Positions 26,414 through 35,340 of a stretch of 64,000 bases of DNA are shown piece after piece. Position 1 is the first letter of the stretch. Each line of letters opens with the position of its first letter. The DNA comes from PALSA-1296 sp038210275 (GTDB lineage: Bacteria; Bacteroidota; Ignavibacteria; Palsa-1295): positions 23,561 to 87,560 of the forward strand of contig JBBQWV010000015.1 in NCBI GenBank assembly GCA_038210275.1, read 5' to 3'. Both the position numbers and the translations under genes were made by a program. Below the pieces are notes generated by a model, which saw nothing but the letters and a program-made list of their open reading frames with translations, was not told where the DNA came from and made no database searches.

Positions 26414-27649
26414 ATGCATTTGTTTGATAGAAAAAATAAAACATCTTCTATGATTCTTGCCTCACAACTTCTCGCCTTTATGGCGCTTGTTACTCCCCTT
26501 AATTCCTGTGCAAATAAGGATAATCAACCGCTTGATAAAGCAAAAATTTACACTGTTAGCGATTCACGCTCAAGTGATCGTGATTCAAATGACGACGGCG
26601 TAACATCATCCCGTCGAAATGCTATCACCAGAGCTGTAGCAAAGGCAAGTCCGGCTGTTGTCGGAATTAACGTTACAGAAATTCGTGAGCAGCGCGTTTA
26701 TGATCCATTCGATGGATTTGATGATCCCTTCTTCCGTCAATTTTTTGGAAATCAGCGACGCGGACCTCAGACGCAAAAATATAAAGTCGAAGGATTAGGA
26801 TCGGGATTTCTTATTTCGCCTGACGGATATATCTTAACCAACGATCACGTTGCCGGCAATGCCTCGAAAATTATTGTTACGACAACAGGCGGAAAGCAGT
26901 ATGATGCCAAGCTGATCGCAACAGATCCTGTAGGCGATGTCGCACTCTTGAAAATCGATGCAGAGAATCTTCCATTCTTAAAACTTGGCAACTCAGAAGA
27001 TCTTGATATAGGTGAATGGGCTATTGCCATGGGAAATCCCTTCGGACTTTTCCGAACGAATGACAAACCCACTGTAACCGTAGGAGTAATTTCCAATACC
27101 GGAGTAAATCTTGGTTTAGAGCAAGGAAAAAATTATCGCGGAATGATCCAGACCGATGCAGCAATCTCCAGCGGTAATTCCGGCGGTCCATTACTTAATG
27201 CAAATGGTGAGGTGATCGGCATTAATGCTGTCATTAGATCAACTGCACAAAATAATGAAGGTGCCGGTTCAATAGGATTAGGGTTTGCAATTCCGATCAA
27301 CAAAGTAAAAACCATCGTCGAAGATTTCCGCTCCGGCAAAAAAGTAAATCGTAATTTTGGAAGTCTTGGATTCATTTGGCAGACATTCGACGATGAGATG
27401 AAGCAATACGTCAACGTGCAGGCTGATGAAGGATGCGTTATTACGAATATCTACCGCAACTCACCGGCAACTGAAGCAGGATTGCAAGTCGGTGATGTGA
27501 TCGTTGCTTTAGATGGGGAGCACGTTCGATCTCAGGATGATCTGAGCAGTATTATCAAAGATAAGAAGGTCGGAGATATTGTAACCTTTACGGTTCTGCG
27601 AAGCGAGGGCAAGATGCAGGTGAAGATGAAGTTGCCCCAGGGAAAGTGA
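26414..27649 (+). CDS. DegP/HtrA-type periplasmic serine protease lipoprotein with one PDZ domain
   Basis: 411 residues from the ATG giving MHLFDRKNKT; the frame is open further upstream but overlaps the methyltransferase. A lipobox (TPLNSC) suggests membrane anchoring. Trypsin-like triad: H145 (TNDHVAGN), D175 (PVGDVALLK), S256 (SSGNSGGPLL). An acidic/aromatic loop YDPFDGFDDPFFRQFFGNQ (LA loop) precedes the protease. One PDZ domain follows (SPATEAGLQVGDVIVALDGEHV), where DegP has two, so the architecture is DegS-like, but the LA loop is DegP-like. Role: removal of misfolded envelope proteins. Confidence 0.93.
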   Translation: MHLFDRKNKTSSMILASQLLAFMALVTPLNSCANKDNQPLDKAKIYTVSDSRSSDRDSNDDGVTSSRRNAITRAVAKASPAVVGINVTEIREQRVYDPFDGFDDPFFRQFFGNQRRGPQTQKYKVEGLGSGFLISPDGYILTNDHVAGNASKIIVTTTGGKQYDAKLIATDPVGDVALLKIDAENLPFLKLGNSEDLDIGEWAIAMGNPFGLFRTNDKPTVTVGVISNTGVNLGLEQGKNYRGMIQTDAAISSGNSGGPLLNANGEVIGINAVIRSTAQNNEGAGSIGLGFAIPINKVKTIVEDFRSGKKVNRNFGSLGFIWQTFDDEMKQYVNVQADEGCVITNIYRNSPATEAGLQVGDVIVALDGEHVRSQDDLSSIIKDKKVGDIVTFTVLRSEGKMQVKMKLPQGK

Positions 27650-27660
27650 TTTTTTTTAAT

Positions 27661-27774
27661 GTCATCGCGAGAAGTCCGCTTGCGGACGACGTGGTGATCT
27701 AAAATCTTTACGTGTTCCACTACTATTAAAGTTTTTAGATTGCCACAAATGGCTAAAGTCATTCTCGCAATGAC
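27661..27774. repeat. Inverted-repeat element, GTCATTGCGAG family, copy 1
   Basis: Ends are gtcatcgcgagaa and ttctcgcaatgac, complementary with one mismatch; inside are agtccgcttgcggacgacgtgg and agattgcca. It fills the gap between the convergent degP-like and DUF4412 genes. Confidence 0.85.
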
Positions 27775-27788
27775 ATTTGTTTAGATTC

Positions 27789-28613
27789 TCAATTCTTCGA
27801 GGCTTCCTTCACCACTTCATAATCTTTCGGAATCTCAAATATTGATTCATCGACTTTTTCTTCCGTCATTTCTTTTAGCTCTGTCCTGATAAAAGCTTTT
27901 CCGTCTTTCATTAATGTCATCTTCACCGGTACTTTGCCCTCTCCGGCAATTGGTTTGAGCAAAGCCATGACTTGCTCCATTCCGCCTTCACCTGTGCGGT
28001 TCCTGCCGAGAAGTGCGTCACGGATCACATCATAAAATTTCAGGCGCGGATCTTGGGTAATCCACATATTCATATCCATCCCTTTAAAGGTACCTTTATA
28101 TTCTTCGCATTCCAATCCGTTGATGGTCTGTTTGCTTCCCGTCGGTTTCGGCAACATCTCATCTAAGGAATCAAGAAGATCGGTATGAGCATTAACAGAA
28201 TCATCAACTTTCGAACGAACTTTATCTATTGCTCGAAGGCTTGAAACATAAGCGTGTTTATTTGGAGAAAGAGTAGTGATCGTTCTCATATTACGATCAA
28301 TGATCGTGCGGAAAGAAAACATACCACCTAAGACCGACATATCACAAGCGACCTTATCGCCGCGCACGTACATCGTAATCGTCGCATTCAATCCTATGCC
28401 GCTCATCATGGACGACTTTGGAGATGCTGACGGAGCTGTGTAGGACGTATCATTATTCGCAGTCTTCGGAGCAAGTCCGCTTCCATCAACCGATATTTGC
28501 TGCACGATCTTCCCCTCAAAAGACTTTCCCGGCATCGAAGCTCTGTCGCTGCAAGATGAAAGCAAGAATGCTGCAAGAAAAAAAAGAATGGAAAAACGAG
28601 TTAAGTGTGCCAT
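27789..28613 (-). CDS. DUF4412-like lipoprotein
   Basis: 274 residues. Signal peptide with a good lipobox (FFLAAFLLSSC). The body contains the DUF4412-type features: FEGKIVQQIS start strand, a beta-rich region with TMYVRGDKVACDMSV and RTIIDRNMRTITTLSPN, then INGLECEEYKGTF and IFEIPKDYEVVKE at the end. The fold resembles LolA-like beta-sheets; function unknown, probably outer-membrane or periplasmic. A TACCTTTG box sits six bases before the ATG, implying a leaderless message. Confidence 0.78.
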   Translation of the reverse strand: MAHLTRFSILFFLAAFLLSSCSDRASMPGKSFEGKIVQQISVDGSGLAPKTANNDTSYTAPSASPKSSMMSGIGLNATITMYVRGDKVACDMSVLGGMFSFRTIIDRNMRTITTLSPNKHAYVSSLRAIDKVRSKVDDSVNAHTDLLDSLDEMLPKPTGSKQTINGLECEEYKGTFKGMDMNMWITQDPRLKFYDVIRDALLGRNRTGEGGMEQVMALLKPIAGEGKVPVKMTLMKDGKAFIRTELKEMTEEKVDESIFEIPKDYEVVKEASKN

Positions 28614-28619
28614 GGTTTA

Positions 28620-28627
28620 CAAAGGTA
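28620..28627 (-). promoter_or_regulatory. -7 box TACCTTTG six bases before the DUF4412 start
   Basis: Exact match to TAnnTTTG on the minus strand; the transcription start is expected at or next to the ATG at 28613. Confidence 0.55.
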
Positions 28628-28744
28628 TAGTATTTGGCAGACTATAACGCTCTTGTTGGTAAATTGTTTCTATATAGGAGCGTGAATTAAGTGCGTCATA
28701 GCTATTGTTCTACTTATTCGTAATTGATAATTAATAATTGATCC

Positions 28745-29407
28745 ATGAAGGGTACACCGCTAACAGAACAAACATATAATTACATCGTCGAGCATTTTGC
28801 TGCTGAAGAAGCAATACTTTCTGAGCTTATGCAAAAACGCGCCGCAGAAGCAGGCGTTCCGATGATCATGATCTCCGAAGAGCAGGCAAAGTTTATCGGC
28901 TTTTTCTTAAAAGCTATCAAAGCGAAGCGCGTATTGGATATTGGAACGCTGTTCGGATATAGCGCTGCTATTATGGCGAGGGCAATTGGGGAGAAGGGCG
29001 AAGTTGTTACCTTGGAATTCGAGCATACTCATGCCAATGTTGCACGGGCAAATTTTAAGCATCTTGGCATCGAAAATATTTCGCTTCTTGTAGGTCCTGC
29101 TTTAGATCACATGAAAACTATGCAGGATGGCATTTTTGATTTTATTATGATCGATGCAGATAAGATCAATTACATTAACTATCTCCACGAAGCCTTGCGC
29201 CTTATCAAAGATGGTGGCGTCATCGCGGGAGATAATTGCTTGGCATTTGGAAAACTTTTGGCTCATGTTTCCGAAACCGATCCGGATTTTATCAGTGTGA
29301 ATGCCGTCCGCAATTTCAATCTTGAATTTGCTGATGAAAAATCCATGTTCAGCTGCGTCGTCCCTGTCGGGGATGGGCTGGTGATGGGATTTGTGAAAAA
29401 AAGCTAA
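28745..29407 (+). CDS. O-methyltransferase, family 3 (catechol/caffeoyl-CoA type)
   Basis: 220 residues. Family features: SEEQAKFIGFFLKAIKAKRVLDIGTLFGYSA (SAM motif I), VTLEFEHTHANVARANF, FDFIMIDADKINYINYL (metal-binding DADK...Y) and GGVIAGDNCLAFG. It methylates hydroxyls of catechol-like or related metabolites with a divalent metal; the natural substrate is unknown. Starts the run to the TraB-like and spm genes; 17 bases separate it from the next gene. Confidence 0.9.
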   Translation: MKGTPLTEQTYNYIVEHFAAEEAILSELMQKRAAEAGVPMIMISEEQAKFIGFFLKAIKAKRVLDIGTLFGYSAAIMARAIGEKGEVVTLEFEHTHANVARANFKHLGIENISLLVGPALDHMKTMQDGIFDFIMIDADKINYINYLHEALRLIKDGGVIAGDNCLAFGKLLAHVSETDPDFISVNAVRNFNLEFADEKSMFSCVVPVGDGLVMGFVKKS

Positions 29408-29424
29408 TTTTAACTTGAACTTCT

Positions 29425-30315
29425 ATGACATTTAATCTCTCAAGGAAAGTCTATCTTTTTCTTATTCCCATACTTTTTCTTTCCAGCATTTCGTATTCGC
29501 ATCCGAATTCTTCGCTACTGTGGAAAATCTCCGGCAACGGATTAAAGAATCCATCGTACCTATACGGCACTGTTCATTCTGCTGATACACGGGCTTTCCA
29601 ATTTGCCAAACTTGCCGAAGCAAGGATTGCAAAATGCAATGCCTTCGGCATGGAGATCAATATGGATAATATGGCTGATATGAATCTCTTCAGTATGATG
29701 CAATATATCGTCATGCCTGGAGATACGACGCTGCAAATGCTGATGACTCCTTCGCAATATAAGATCCTTGATAATTTTGTTACTGATTCGATGCACCTTT
29801 CACTTGCGATGTTCAATACGATCAAACCAATGTTTCTGCTTGGTATGCAGGAAGGAATGTCGATGTCAGAAGACTCCTCCGATTTTCTCGATCAGTATTT
29901 TATGAAGCAAGCGAAAAAAGATGGAAAAGAAATCATCGGAATCGAAACCATCGAAGAACAAATCAAAGCATTGGATCTAATTCCACTCAAAGAGCAGGCA
30001 AAGATGATGCTGGAAATGGTCGAACCCGATACAACAAAAAAGGAAAGTTCTCCCGAGGATCTTGTTGATATATATGCACGAGGCGATCTCGATGCTATTT
30101 ACGCTTATTATAGTAAGGAAGATCTTTCCAATATTTTCAACGCCGCTCTCATCACCGATCGCAATCACCGTATGGCTGACCGCATTGATTCCATCATGCA
30201 CAAGAAAACTTTATTCACTGCAGTAGGTGCATTGCACCTGCCCGGCAATGAAGGTGTGATCAATTTATTGCGAAAAAAGGGATACACTCTTACTCCTATT
30301 TGGAAAGAAGATTGA
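29425..30315 (+). CDS. TraB/GumN family exported protein
   Basis: 296 residues. A signal peptide (KVYLFLIPILFLSSISYSHP) precedes the TraB/GumN fold: LLWKISGNGLKNPSYLYGTVHSAD at the N-terminus, EINMDNMAD, KEIIGIETIEEQIKAL in the middle, and LFTAVGALHLPGNEGVINLLRKKGYTL at the end. The GTVHS...E and GALHLPG motifs hold the putative metal ligands of this Tiki-like metalloprotease superfamily. Activity in bacteria is not established. Followed after 34 bases by spmA. Confidence 0.9.
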   Translation: MTFNLSRKVYLFLIPILFLSSISYSHPNSSLLWKISGNGLKNPSYLYGTVHSADTRAFQFAKLAEARIAKCNAFGMEINMDNMADMNLFSMMQYIVMPGDTTLQMLMTPSQYKILDNFVTDSMHLSLAMFNTIKPMFLLGMQEGMSMSEDSSDFLDQYFMKQAKKDGKEIIGIETIEEQIKALDLIPLKEQAKMMLEMVEPDTTKKESSPEDLVDIYARGDLDAIYAYYSKEDLSNIFNAALITDRNHRMADRIDSIMHKKTLFTAVGALHLPGNEGVINLLRKKGYTLTPIWKED

Positions 30316-30349
30316 GGCGTGCTGCCAAAACTTTCCGTAATTTCGTCTT

Positions 30350-31342
30350 ATGCTTAATTGGATCTGGCTCGGACTCATCGTCATCGCCATCGCTGTTGCG
30401 ACCGGGCGAGATATTTCCGAACTCTCACAAGACCGTTTTCGCAATGGCAAAGCCATACCGTTTCAACTTGTTCAGAATGGATTGAAGCCGACAAGTCCCG
30501 ATCATTATACTGCCTCTGTCTTCACTACAAAAAATAATCTTCTGGGATTTTACTCAGCTGATGAGTTAAAAGATTGTAAATCTGATTCAATTCTTGTCTC
30601 AATTGATTTAATCTTTCATTCAAAGTCTGACAACACAATCATCGGCGCAGCCATTCTAAATCTTCCGAGCGTCGCACCAACTATATGGAAAGATATGGCG
30701 AATGCTCAAGGTGATGAGAAAAAAATAGTGGGGGGAATAAAATTGTCTTTGGATTCTGTCGGTAGTGGTTCTGCAATGCTCACTCCCGAATCTATAAAAT
30801 TCCGCATCTTGGCAAAAGTCGCAAATGAAGGCTTGCTAAAATCTGCTGAGACTGCTGTTACGATTGCTCTCGGGCTTATTGGCATTATGGCTCTTTGGCT
30901 TGGCATCATGAAGATAGCAGAAGCAGCAGGTCTTATCACTATTCTTGCAAAAATGGCGAAGCCATTAATGGTACGCCTCTTTCCGGACGTACCTCCGGAG
31001 CACCCGGCAATGGGTGCAATGCTTTCGAATATGGCTGCGAATTTTCTGGGTCTTTCGAATGCCGCAACCCCGCTGGGCTTGAAAGCAATGGAAGAATTGA
31101 ATAAACTTAATCCCAATGCAGGAACAGCCACCAATGCGATGTGTATGTTCTTGACGATCAATACCAGCGCTATTACTCTTATTCCTGCAACAGTTATTGC
31201 GATCAGACTTTCGCTCGGCTCGAAAAATCCACCGGATATCATTATTCCGACTTTTCTAGCAACGGTCATTGCATTAACCTGCGCCGTCTTATTTAATAGA
31301 TTCATTCAAAGATTTTTTCCGATAAAGGAGAATAATGATTGA
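30350..31342 (+). CDS. spmA: Nucleoside-recognition (SpmA-type) membrane protein with an inserted domain
   Basis: 330 residues against about 200 in the family. Residues 1-22 (MLNWIWLGLIVIAIAVATGRDI) match the usual first membrane segment and the rest resumes at about 155 with ETAVTIALGLIGIMALWLGIMKIAE, then GHP-like PPEHPAMGAMLSNMAANFLGLSNAATPLGLKAM. Between them is an extra segment of about 125 residues, predicted extracytoplasmic, with strand-like stretches. SpmA/SpmB are known from spore core dehydration in Bacillus but are common in non-sporulating Bacteroidota, probably as transporters. Overlaps spmB by 8 bases. Confidence 0.88.
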   Translation: MLNWIWLGLIVIAIAVATGRDISELSQDRFRNGKAIPFQLVQNGLKPTSPDHYTASVFTTKNNLLGFYSADELKDCKSDSILVSIDLIFHSKSDNTIIGAAILNLPSVAPTIWKDMANAQGDEKKIVGGIKLSLDSVGSGSAMLTPESIKFRILAKVANEGLLKSAETAVTIALGLIGIMALWLGIMKIAEAAGLITILAKMAKPLMVRLFPDVPPEHPAMGAMLSNMAANFLGLSNAATPLGLKAMEELNKLNPNAGTATNAMCMFLTINTSAITLIPATVIAIRLSLGSKNPPDIIIPTFLATVIALTCAVLFNRFIQRFFPIKENND

Positions 31343-31868
31343 GATCTTAAAAATACTTTCTACTCTTGCCGTGCCGATGGTCGTACTAACGATCGTCATG
31401 GTTGGTGCATTTAAGAAAGTTAAAGTCTATGAAGAATTCGTCGAAGGTGCCAAAGAAGGTTTCACGACTGCTGTTCGTATCATTCCTTATCTTGTCGCTA
31501 TGCTCTGTGCCATAGGTATGTTTCGTGCTAGTGGAGCGATGGATTTTCTTACATCGGCAATTAGTCCTATCACATCTGCTATCGGCATACCAAGCGAAGT
31601 ATTTCCGCTTGCCGTCATTCGTAATCTTTCAGGCTCAGGCTCATTAGGTCTGATGACAGACTTAGCAAAAACATACGGACCGGATTCATTTATCGGCAGA
31701 CTTTCATCGGTGATGATGGGAAGCCATGAGACGACATTCTATGTGCTTGCAGTATATTTCGGCTCCGTCGGCGTAAAGAAAGCCCGTCATGCACCGCTTT
31801 CAGGAATTTTTGCCGACATCATCAGTGTCATCATAAGCGTTATATTAGTGCGGGCGATGTTTACCTAA
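31335..31868 (+). CDS. spmB: Nucleoside-recognition (SpmB-type) membrane protein
   Basis: 177 residues, normal length. VYEEFVEGAKEGFTTAVRIIPYLVAMLCAIGMFRASGAMD, SEVFPLAVIRNLSGSGSLGLMTDLAKTYGPDSFIG and MMGSHETTFYVLAVYFGSVGVKKARH are the family blocks. It pairs with SpmA in the membrane; the two genes overlap by 8 bases. Motif blocks are quoted in parts only to identify the family: key segments are EGFTTAVRIIPYLV and GSHETTFYVLAVYFG. Confidence 0.92.
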   Translation: MIEILKILSTLAVPMVVLTIVMVGAFKKVKVYEEFVEGAKEGFTTAVRIIPYLVAMLCAIGMFRASGAMDFLTSAISPITSAIGIPSEVFPLAVIRNLSGSGSLGLMTDLAKTYGPDSFIGRLSSVMMGSHETTFYVLAVYFGSVGVKKARHAPLSGIFADIISVIISVILVRAMFT

Positions 31869-31875
31869 AGAAATA

Positions 31876-33282
31876 ATGAAAAAATATTTTCTCCTCATAT
31901 TCATTCTTTCTTTTTTTCGATTGAGCTTTGCTCAGAGCATTGGTGATCGTGCTGTGCCTTCCTCTGACCCAAGCCAGAAATACAATGGTGTCGGAGGCGG
32001 ATTGGGAGCGAGTATCTTTCAGGGAAAACCATTTCTTTTACTGACAGCCGGAACCCAGTTTGAAGCATGGCAGACGCTTGGTGTTGGTATTGACGGATAC
32101 ATTCGTATCGGAAGCGACGGAAAACTTCGCAAGGAAGATTTTGATGATTGGTATGATGCGCTTCGCTGGATCAGCTACATTCGTATTGGTCATCCAGGCG
32201 AAGATCTTTACGCCAGAATAGGCGGCTTGAATAATATTACCCTTGGTCATGGTACCATCGTCGATAATTATTCTAATAATTCATCGTATGATGATAGACG
32301 TATCGGTCTTATTGGAAGGATTGATATGGGGTTTTTGGGCGGTGAGGCATTTACGAGCGATGTATTGGTAAATAACGGTATTCTTGCAGGTCGTGGTTTT
32401 ATAAGGCCTTTCCAGATCACTCCTGTTCTCGGCAGCACTTGGTTTTTTAAAAATATTGAATTTGGAGCTACTGCGTCTTACGATTTTAACCCTGATGCAG
32501 TACGTATTGTACCTAACCGTGCACCGTTTGTTGCCGATACAACGATCATTAGTGACGAAGGAGATACGACCCATAGCCGAGTGATACGATCTGATTCTGC
32601 CCCAGTATCTTCGCCACTTACCGTATATGGAGTTGATGCATCCGTAATGGTGTGGAAAAGTGAGAACCTTGAAGGCAGAATATATGGCGATTATGTCAAG
32701 ATCATCGGCTTCAATGAAGGCTTCGTCTTTGGAGCAAGATCTAGTTTTATCATTGACTCCTCAACCCTTGTTGATCTCCGATTAGAGCGTTATCTTTTCA
32801 AGAATCATTTTCTTCCTAATTATTATAATTCATTTTATGAACGCGAACGATTTAATAACGATATTAATACGCTCAGTTATATAACCAAAGCTACGCGGCT
32901 TGCCGATACATCAAGCGGTGAAGGAAACGGATTTAAGTTTGGCGGATTCTTTAATTTCAGTGACAAAGTACAAGTTGGGATAACCTATGCTCATCTTGAT
33001 AATCGCCGCTATAGCGATCTGATGCAGATATCATTGACCTTCCCGCATCTTTGGTGGAGATTTTTCGGGGCTATTAACTACATCCGTTCCAATATTGAAA
33101 GTCCAAAAGATTACTTCGGCTTCGATCAGAATACTCTTGCCTCAGCCAGGCTGAGTTTCCAGCCTTTCAGATTCCTGACGTTAAATCTCCTTGCAAGATG
33201 GACATTTACTCGTGATGCCAACGATCACGTCTCAACTCAATATATTATCGAACCCAAAGCCGTGTTCGTTGCACGATTCTAA
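31876..33282 (+). CDS. Outer-membrane beta-barrel protein, uncharacterised
   Basis: 468 residues. Signal peptide (KKYFLLIFILSFFRLSFAQ) with cleavage after Ala-Gln. The mature part alternates hydrophobic and polar residues throughout, with aromatic girdle residues, and ends in Phe (KAVFVARF), as expected for BAM-inserted barrels. Likely strands include LEGRIYGDYVKIIGF, VDLRLERYLFKN, VQVGITYAHLDNRRY and LTLNLLARWTFT. No family was recognised. Seven bases after spmB, so it is probably in that operon. Its end overlaps the convergent TPR gene by 4 bases. Confidence 0.7.
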   Translation: MKKYFLLIFILSFFRLSFAQSIGDRAVPSSDPSQKYNGVGGGLGASIFQGKPFLLLTAGTQFEAWQTLGVGIDGYIRIGSDGKLRKEDFDDWYDALRWISYIRIGHPGEDLYARIGGLNNITLGHGTIVDNYSNNSSYDDRRIGLIGRIDMGFLGGEAFTSDVLVNNGILAGRGFIRPFQITPVLGSTWFFKNIEFGATASYDFNPDAVRIVPNRAPFVADTTIISDEGDTTHSRVIRSDSAPVSSPLTVYGVDASVMVWKSENLEGRIYGDYVKIIGFNEGFVFGARSSFIIDSSTLVDLRLERYLFKNHFLPNYYNSFYERERFNNDINTLSYITKATRLADTSSGEGNGFKFGGFFNFSDKVQVGITYAHLDNRRYSDLMQISLTFPHLWWRFFGAINYIRSNIESPKDYFGFDQNTLASARLSFQPFRFLTLNLLARWTFTRDANDHVSTQYIIEPKAVFVARF

Positions 33283-35222
33283 AACGAATCGCCGCGAAGC
33301 GCCCTTGCTCTTTTTCTTGCTTCGGATCCAAGGGGTGACTTTGGAAATCTTTCCAAAAAGTCTTCATACATCCTTTGTGCCTTGGGTTTTTCCTTCAACA
33401 ATGTTTCAGTAATTTCCGCCTGACGAAATGAAGCTTTATCAAGCAACGGACTTGTCAGCATCTTTTCCATCATTGTTTCCAATATCGTAACAGCATCATT
33501 CGGCTTTTTTAACTGAACCATGATCTCCGCAGCTCGAAGGATGGATTCATCGGCGATCGTCGCAGTCGGATATGTTTCCGGAATCGAGCGATATGCCGAG
33601 AGAGCTGCATTGAGATCTTTACCGAGCGCAGTGAGTTCGGCTTTTGCAAAAAGTTTTAATGCCGGATCATTCGCGGTGTTCTCCGAGATCAGCGAATGCA
33701 AACCGATCGCGTCATTTGCATAATCACTATTCGGATCCTTGATCACTGAATCAAGTATGACCAGCGACGAATCGAAATTGCCTTTGTAATATTCAATACG
33801 TGCCCGTTCGAATAAAATATGTTTTCTTGTATCGGCATCCTCAGCGCGTCTGCGTTGCGAGATAATACCATCAATAACATCTAATTGTAAATTTGCTGTT
33901 GGAATATCACCTTGCGCTAAAGCAATTTCCTCGAGTGCAAAATATGTGTCGCGGGTTCTTTCACTATACGATTGTGATCTGGTAAGAATATTTTCATAGA
34001 TCAATTTTGCTTCAGGATAATTTCGGAGCGCTTTGAATGAAAGTTCTCCGGCGCGAAGCAACGCATCGAAGGCAATATTATTTTCGGTTTGAAGTTTTGC
34101 AAAATTTTGATAATCGGCGACAAGTCTTTCAAGCGAATCATTCGGCTCGTCATGTGTAGTTTTAAGTAGTACTTCCCTTGCTTTCAATGAGCCAAGTTCT
34201 GCCATTGAAATAAAATTTTTCTTTTGCAGATCATTTCCGGAGCTTTGGCGGAAACGTTTGATCGCCTCATTATACGCCATCACCGCAACATCCAATGCGC
34301 CTTCATTGCGGATGCGTTCTGCGAATTGTAGCAATTCGTACCCTCCGTATGTTTGCGATGCTGATTTTGATCCGAGATTATCGAGCTTGATAAATATCGC
34401 AAGCGCACCTTTATAATTTTTTAATTCGCCGTAGCACCATCCCAGAAGTCGAAGCTCGGTAGGCGAAGCTTGATCGGCATCAACATGCGAAGTAACAATG
34501 CGGATGATCTGACGACGGATCGTAGTATCTGCTGTGAAATATGCGATGCGCTGTTCGACAAGCGAGAGGTTCATTTCGTTAGTGCCGAGAAAGGCAAGAT
34601 ACTCCTTTGTGCCTTCTTCATATTTACCAAGTTTGAAATATAGTCCGCCGATCTGGTCGGTAAACTGTTCGCCAGCAATTGATTTTTTCCGTTCGCGGAT
34701 AAGCAGAGCCAATGCTTCTTCTTGATAGCCAACTTCCATCATCGTCTGTGCGACCATCAGCGTCGATGAAAAGAACATTGGATCATTCGCCTGATGCAAG
34801 GCATGATCGAAGGCATCGAGCGCCTCAGATTTTTTATTCAGTTTCGAACGGACTCTACCAAGATCGAGATAAATCTCGGCTTTTTCCTGCTCATGAGTTA
34901 AACGATCTACAAGAAGCGTATCGCATTCGCCGTAACGCTTCAAAGAATAAAGATCGCGGAACAGCGCTTCCGAGACTTCCGGATAGTCCGGACGCGCCTT
35001 ATGCAATTCGCCATAAAGACGAATGGCAGATGTCAGGTCACGCGTCTCTTCATAGACTCTGGCAAGCTGGTATTTCTGCGCAAATTCATGATCCGTCATC
35101 GTCTGCGACCGAAGTGCCCCGAAGAGGATGAAAACTAAAATAAATGAATAAAATGTTGATCTCACAAGTTGCGATACGAAAATATCATTCAATTGTAACT
35201 CTGTAAAGTTAAGAAAAGTCAC
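33279..35222 (-). CDS. Exported tetratricopeptide-repeat protein
   Basis: 647 residues. An N-terminal hydrophobic segment (STFYSFILVFILFGALRSQ) after a 20-residue lead looks like a signal peptide; a start at a later codon cannot be excluded. The rest is helical with TPR units, for example ARVYEETRDLTSAIRLYGELHKARPDYPEV, KLGKYEEGTKEYLAFL, and KPNDAVTILETMMEKML near the C-terminus, ending EDFLERFPKSPLGSEARKRAR. This resembles periplasmic YbgF/BamD-like scaffolds that assemble protein complexes. Partner unknown; monocistronic. Confidence 0.8.
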   Translation of the reverse strand: MTFLNFTELQLNDIFVSQLVRSTFYSFILVFILFGALRSQTMTDHEFAQKYQLARVYEETRDLTSAIRLYGELHKARPDYPEVSEALFRDLYSLKRYGECDTLLVDRLTHEQEKAEIYLDLGRVRSKLNKKSEALDAFDHALHQANDPMFFSSTLMVAQTMMEVGYQEEALALLIRERKKSIAGEQFTDQIGGLYFKLGKYEEGTKEYLAFLGTNEMNLSLVEQRIAYFTADTTIRRQIIRIVTSHVDADQASPTELRLLGWCYGELKNYKGALAIFIKLDNLGSKSASQTYGGYELLQFAERIRNEGALDVAVMAYNEAIKRFRQSSGNDLQKKNFISMAELGSLKAREVLLKTTHDEPNDSLERLVADYQNFAKLQTENNIAFDALLRAGELSFKALRNYPEAKLIYENILTRSQSYSERTRDTYFALEEIALAQGDIPTANLQLDVIDGIISQRRRAEDADTRKHILFERARIEYYKGNFDSSLVILDSVIKDPNSDYANDAIGLHSLISENTANDPALKLFAKAELTALGKDLNAALSAYRSIPETYPTATIADESILRAAEIMVQLKKPNDAVTILETMMEKMLTSPLLDKASFRQAEITETLLKEKPKAQRMYEDFLERFPKSPLGSEARKRARALRGDSF

Positions 35223-35300
35223 TGCCTTCGGCGAAGGGATTTAACAATGTGCTTCTGGGTACCCCATAATTCTTTTTTAATGGAAATGGCAGAATATGTG

Positions 35301-35333
35301 TTTAATGCCCCGACTGTGAACGTAGTACCTTTG
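35301..35333 (+). promoter_or_regulatory. Promoter of lpxC/fabZ-lpxA
   Basis: TTTA (35301-35304) and TACCTTTG (35326-35333, exact TAnnTTTG) are 21 bases apart. The ATG follows 7 bases later, so the mRNA should be leaderless. Confidence 0.6.
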
Positions 35334-35340
35334 TATAATT

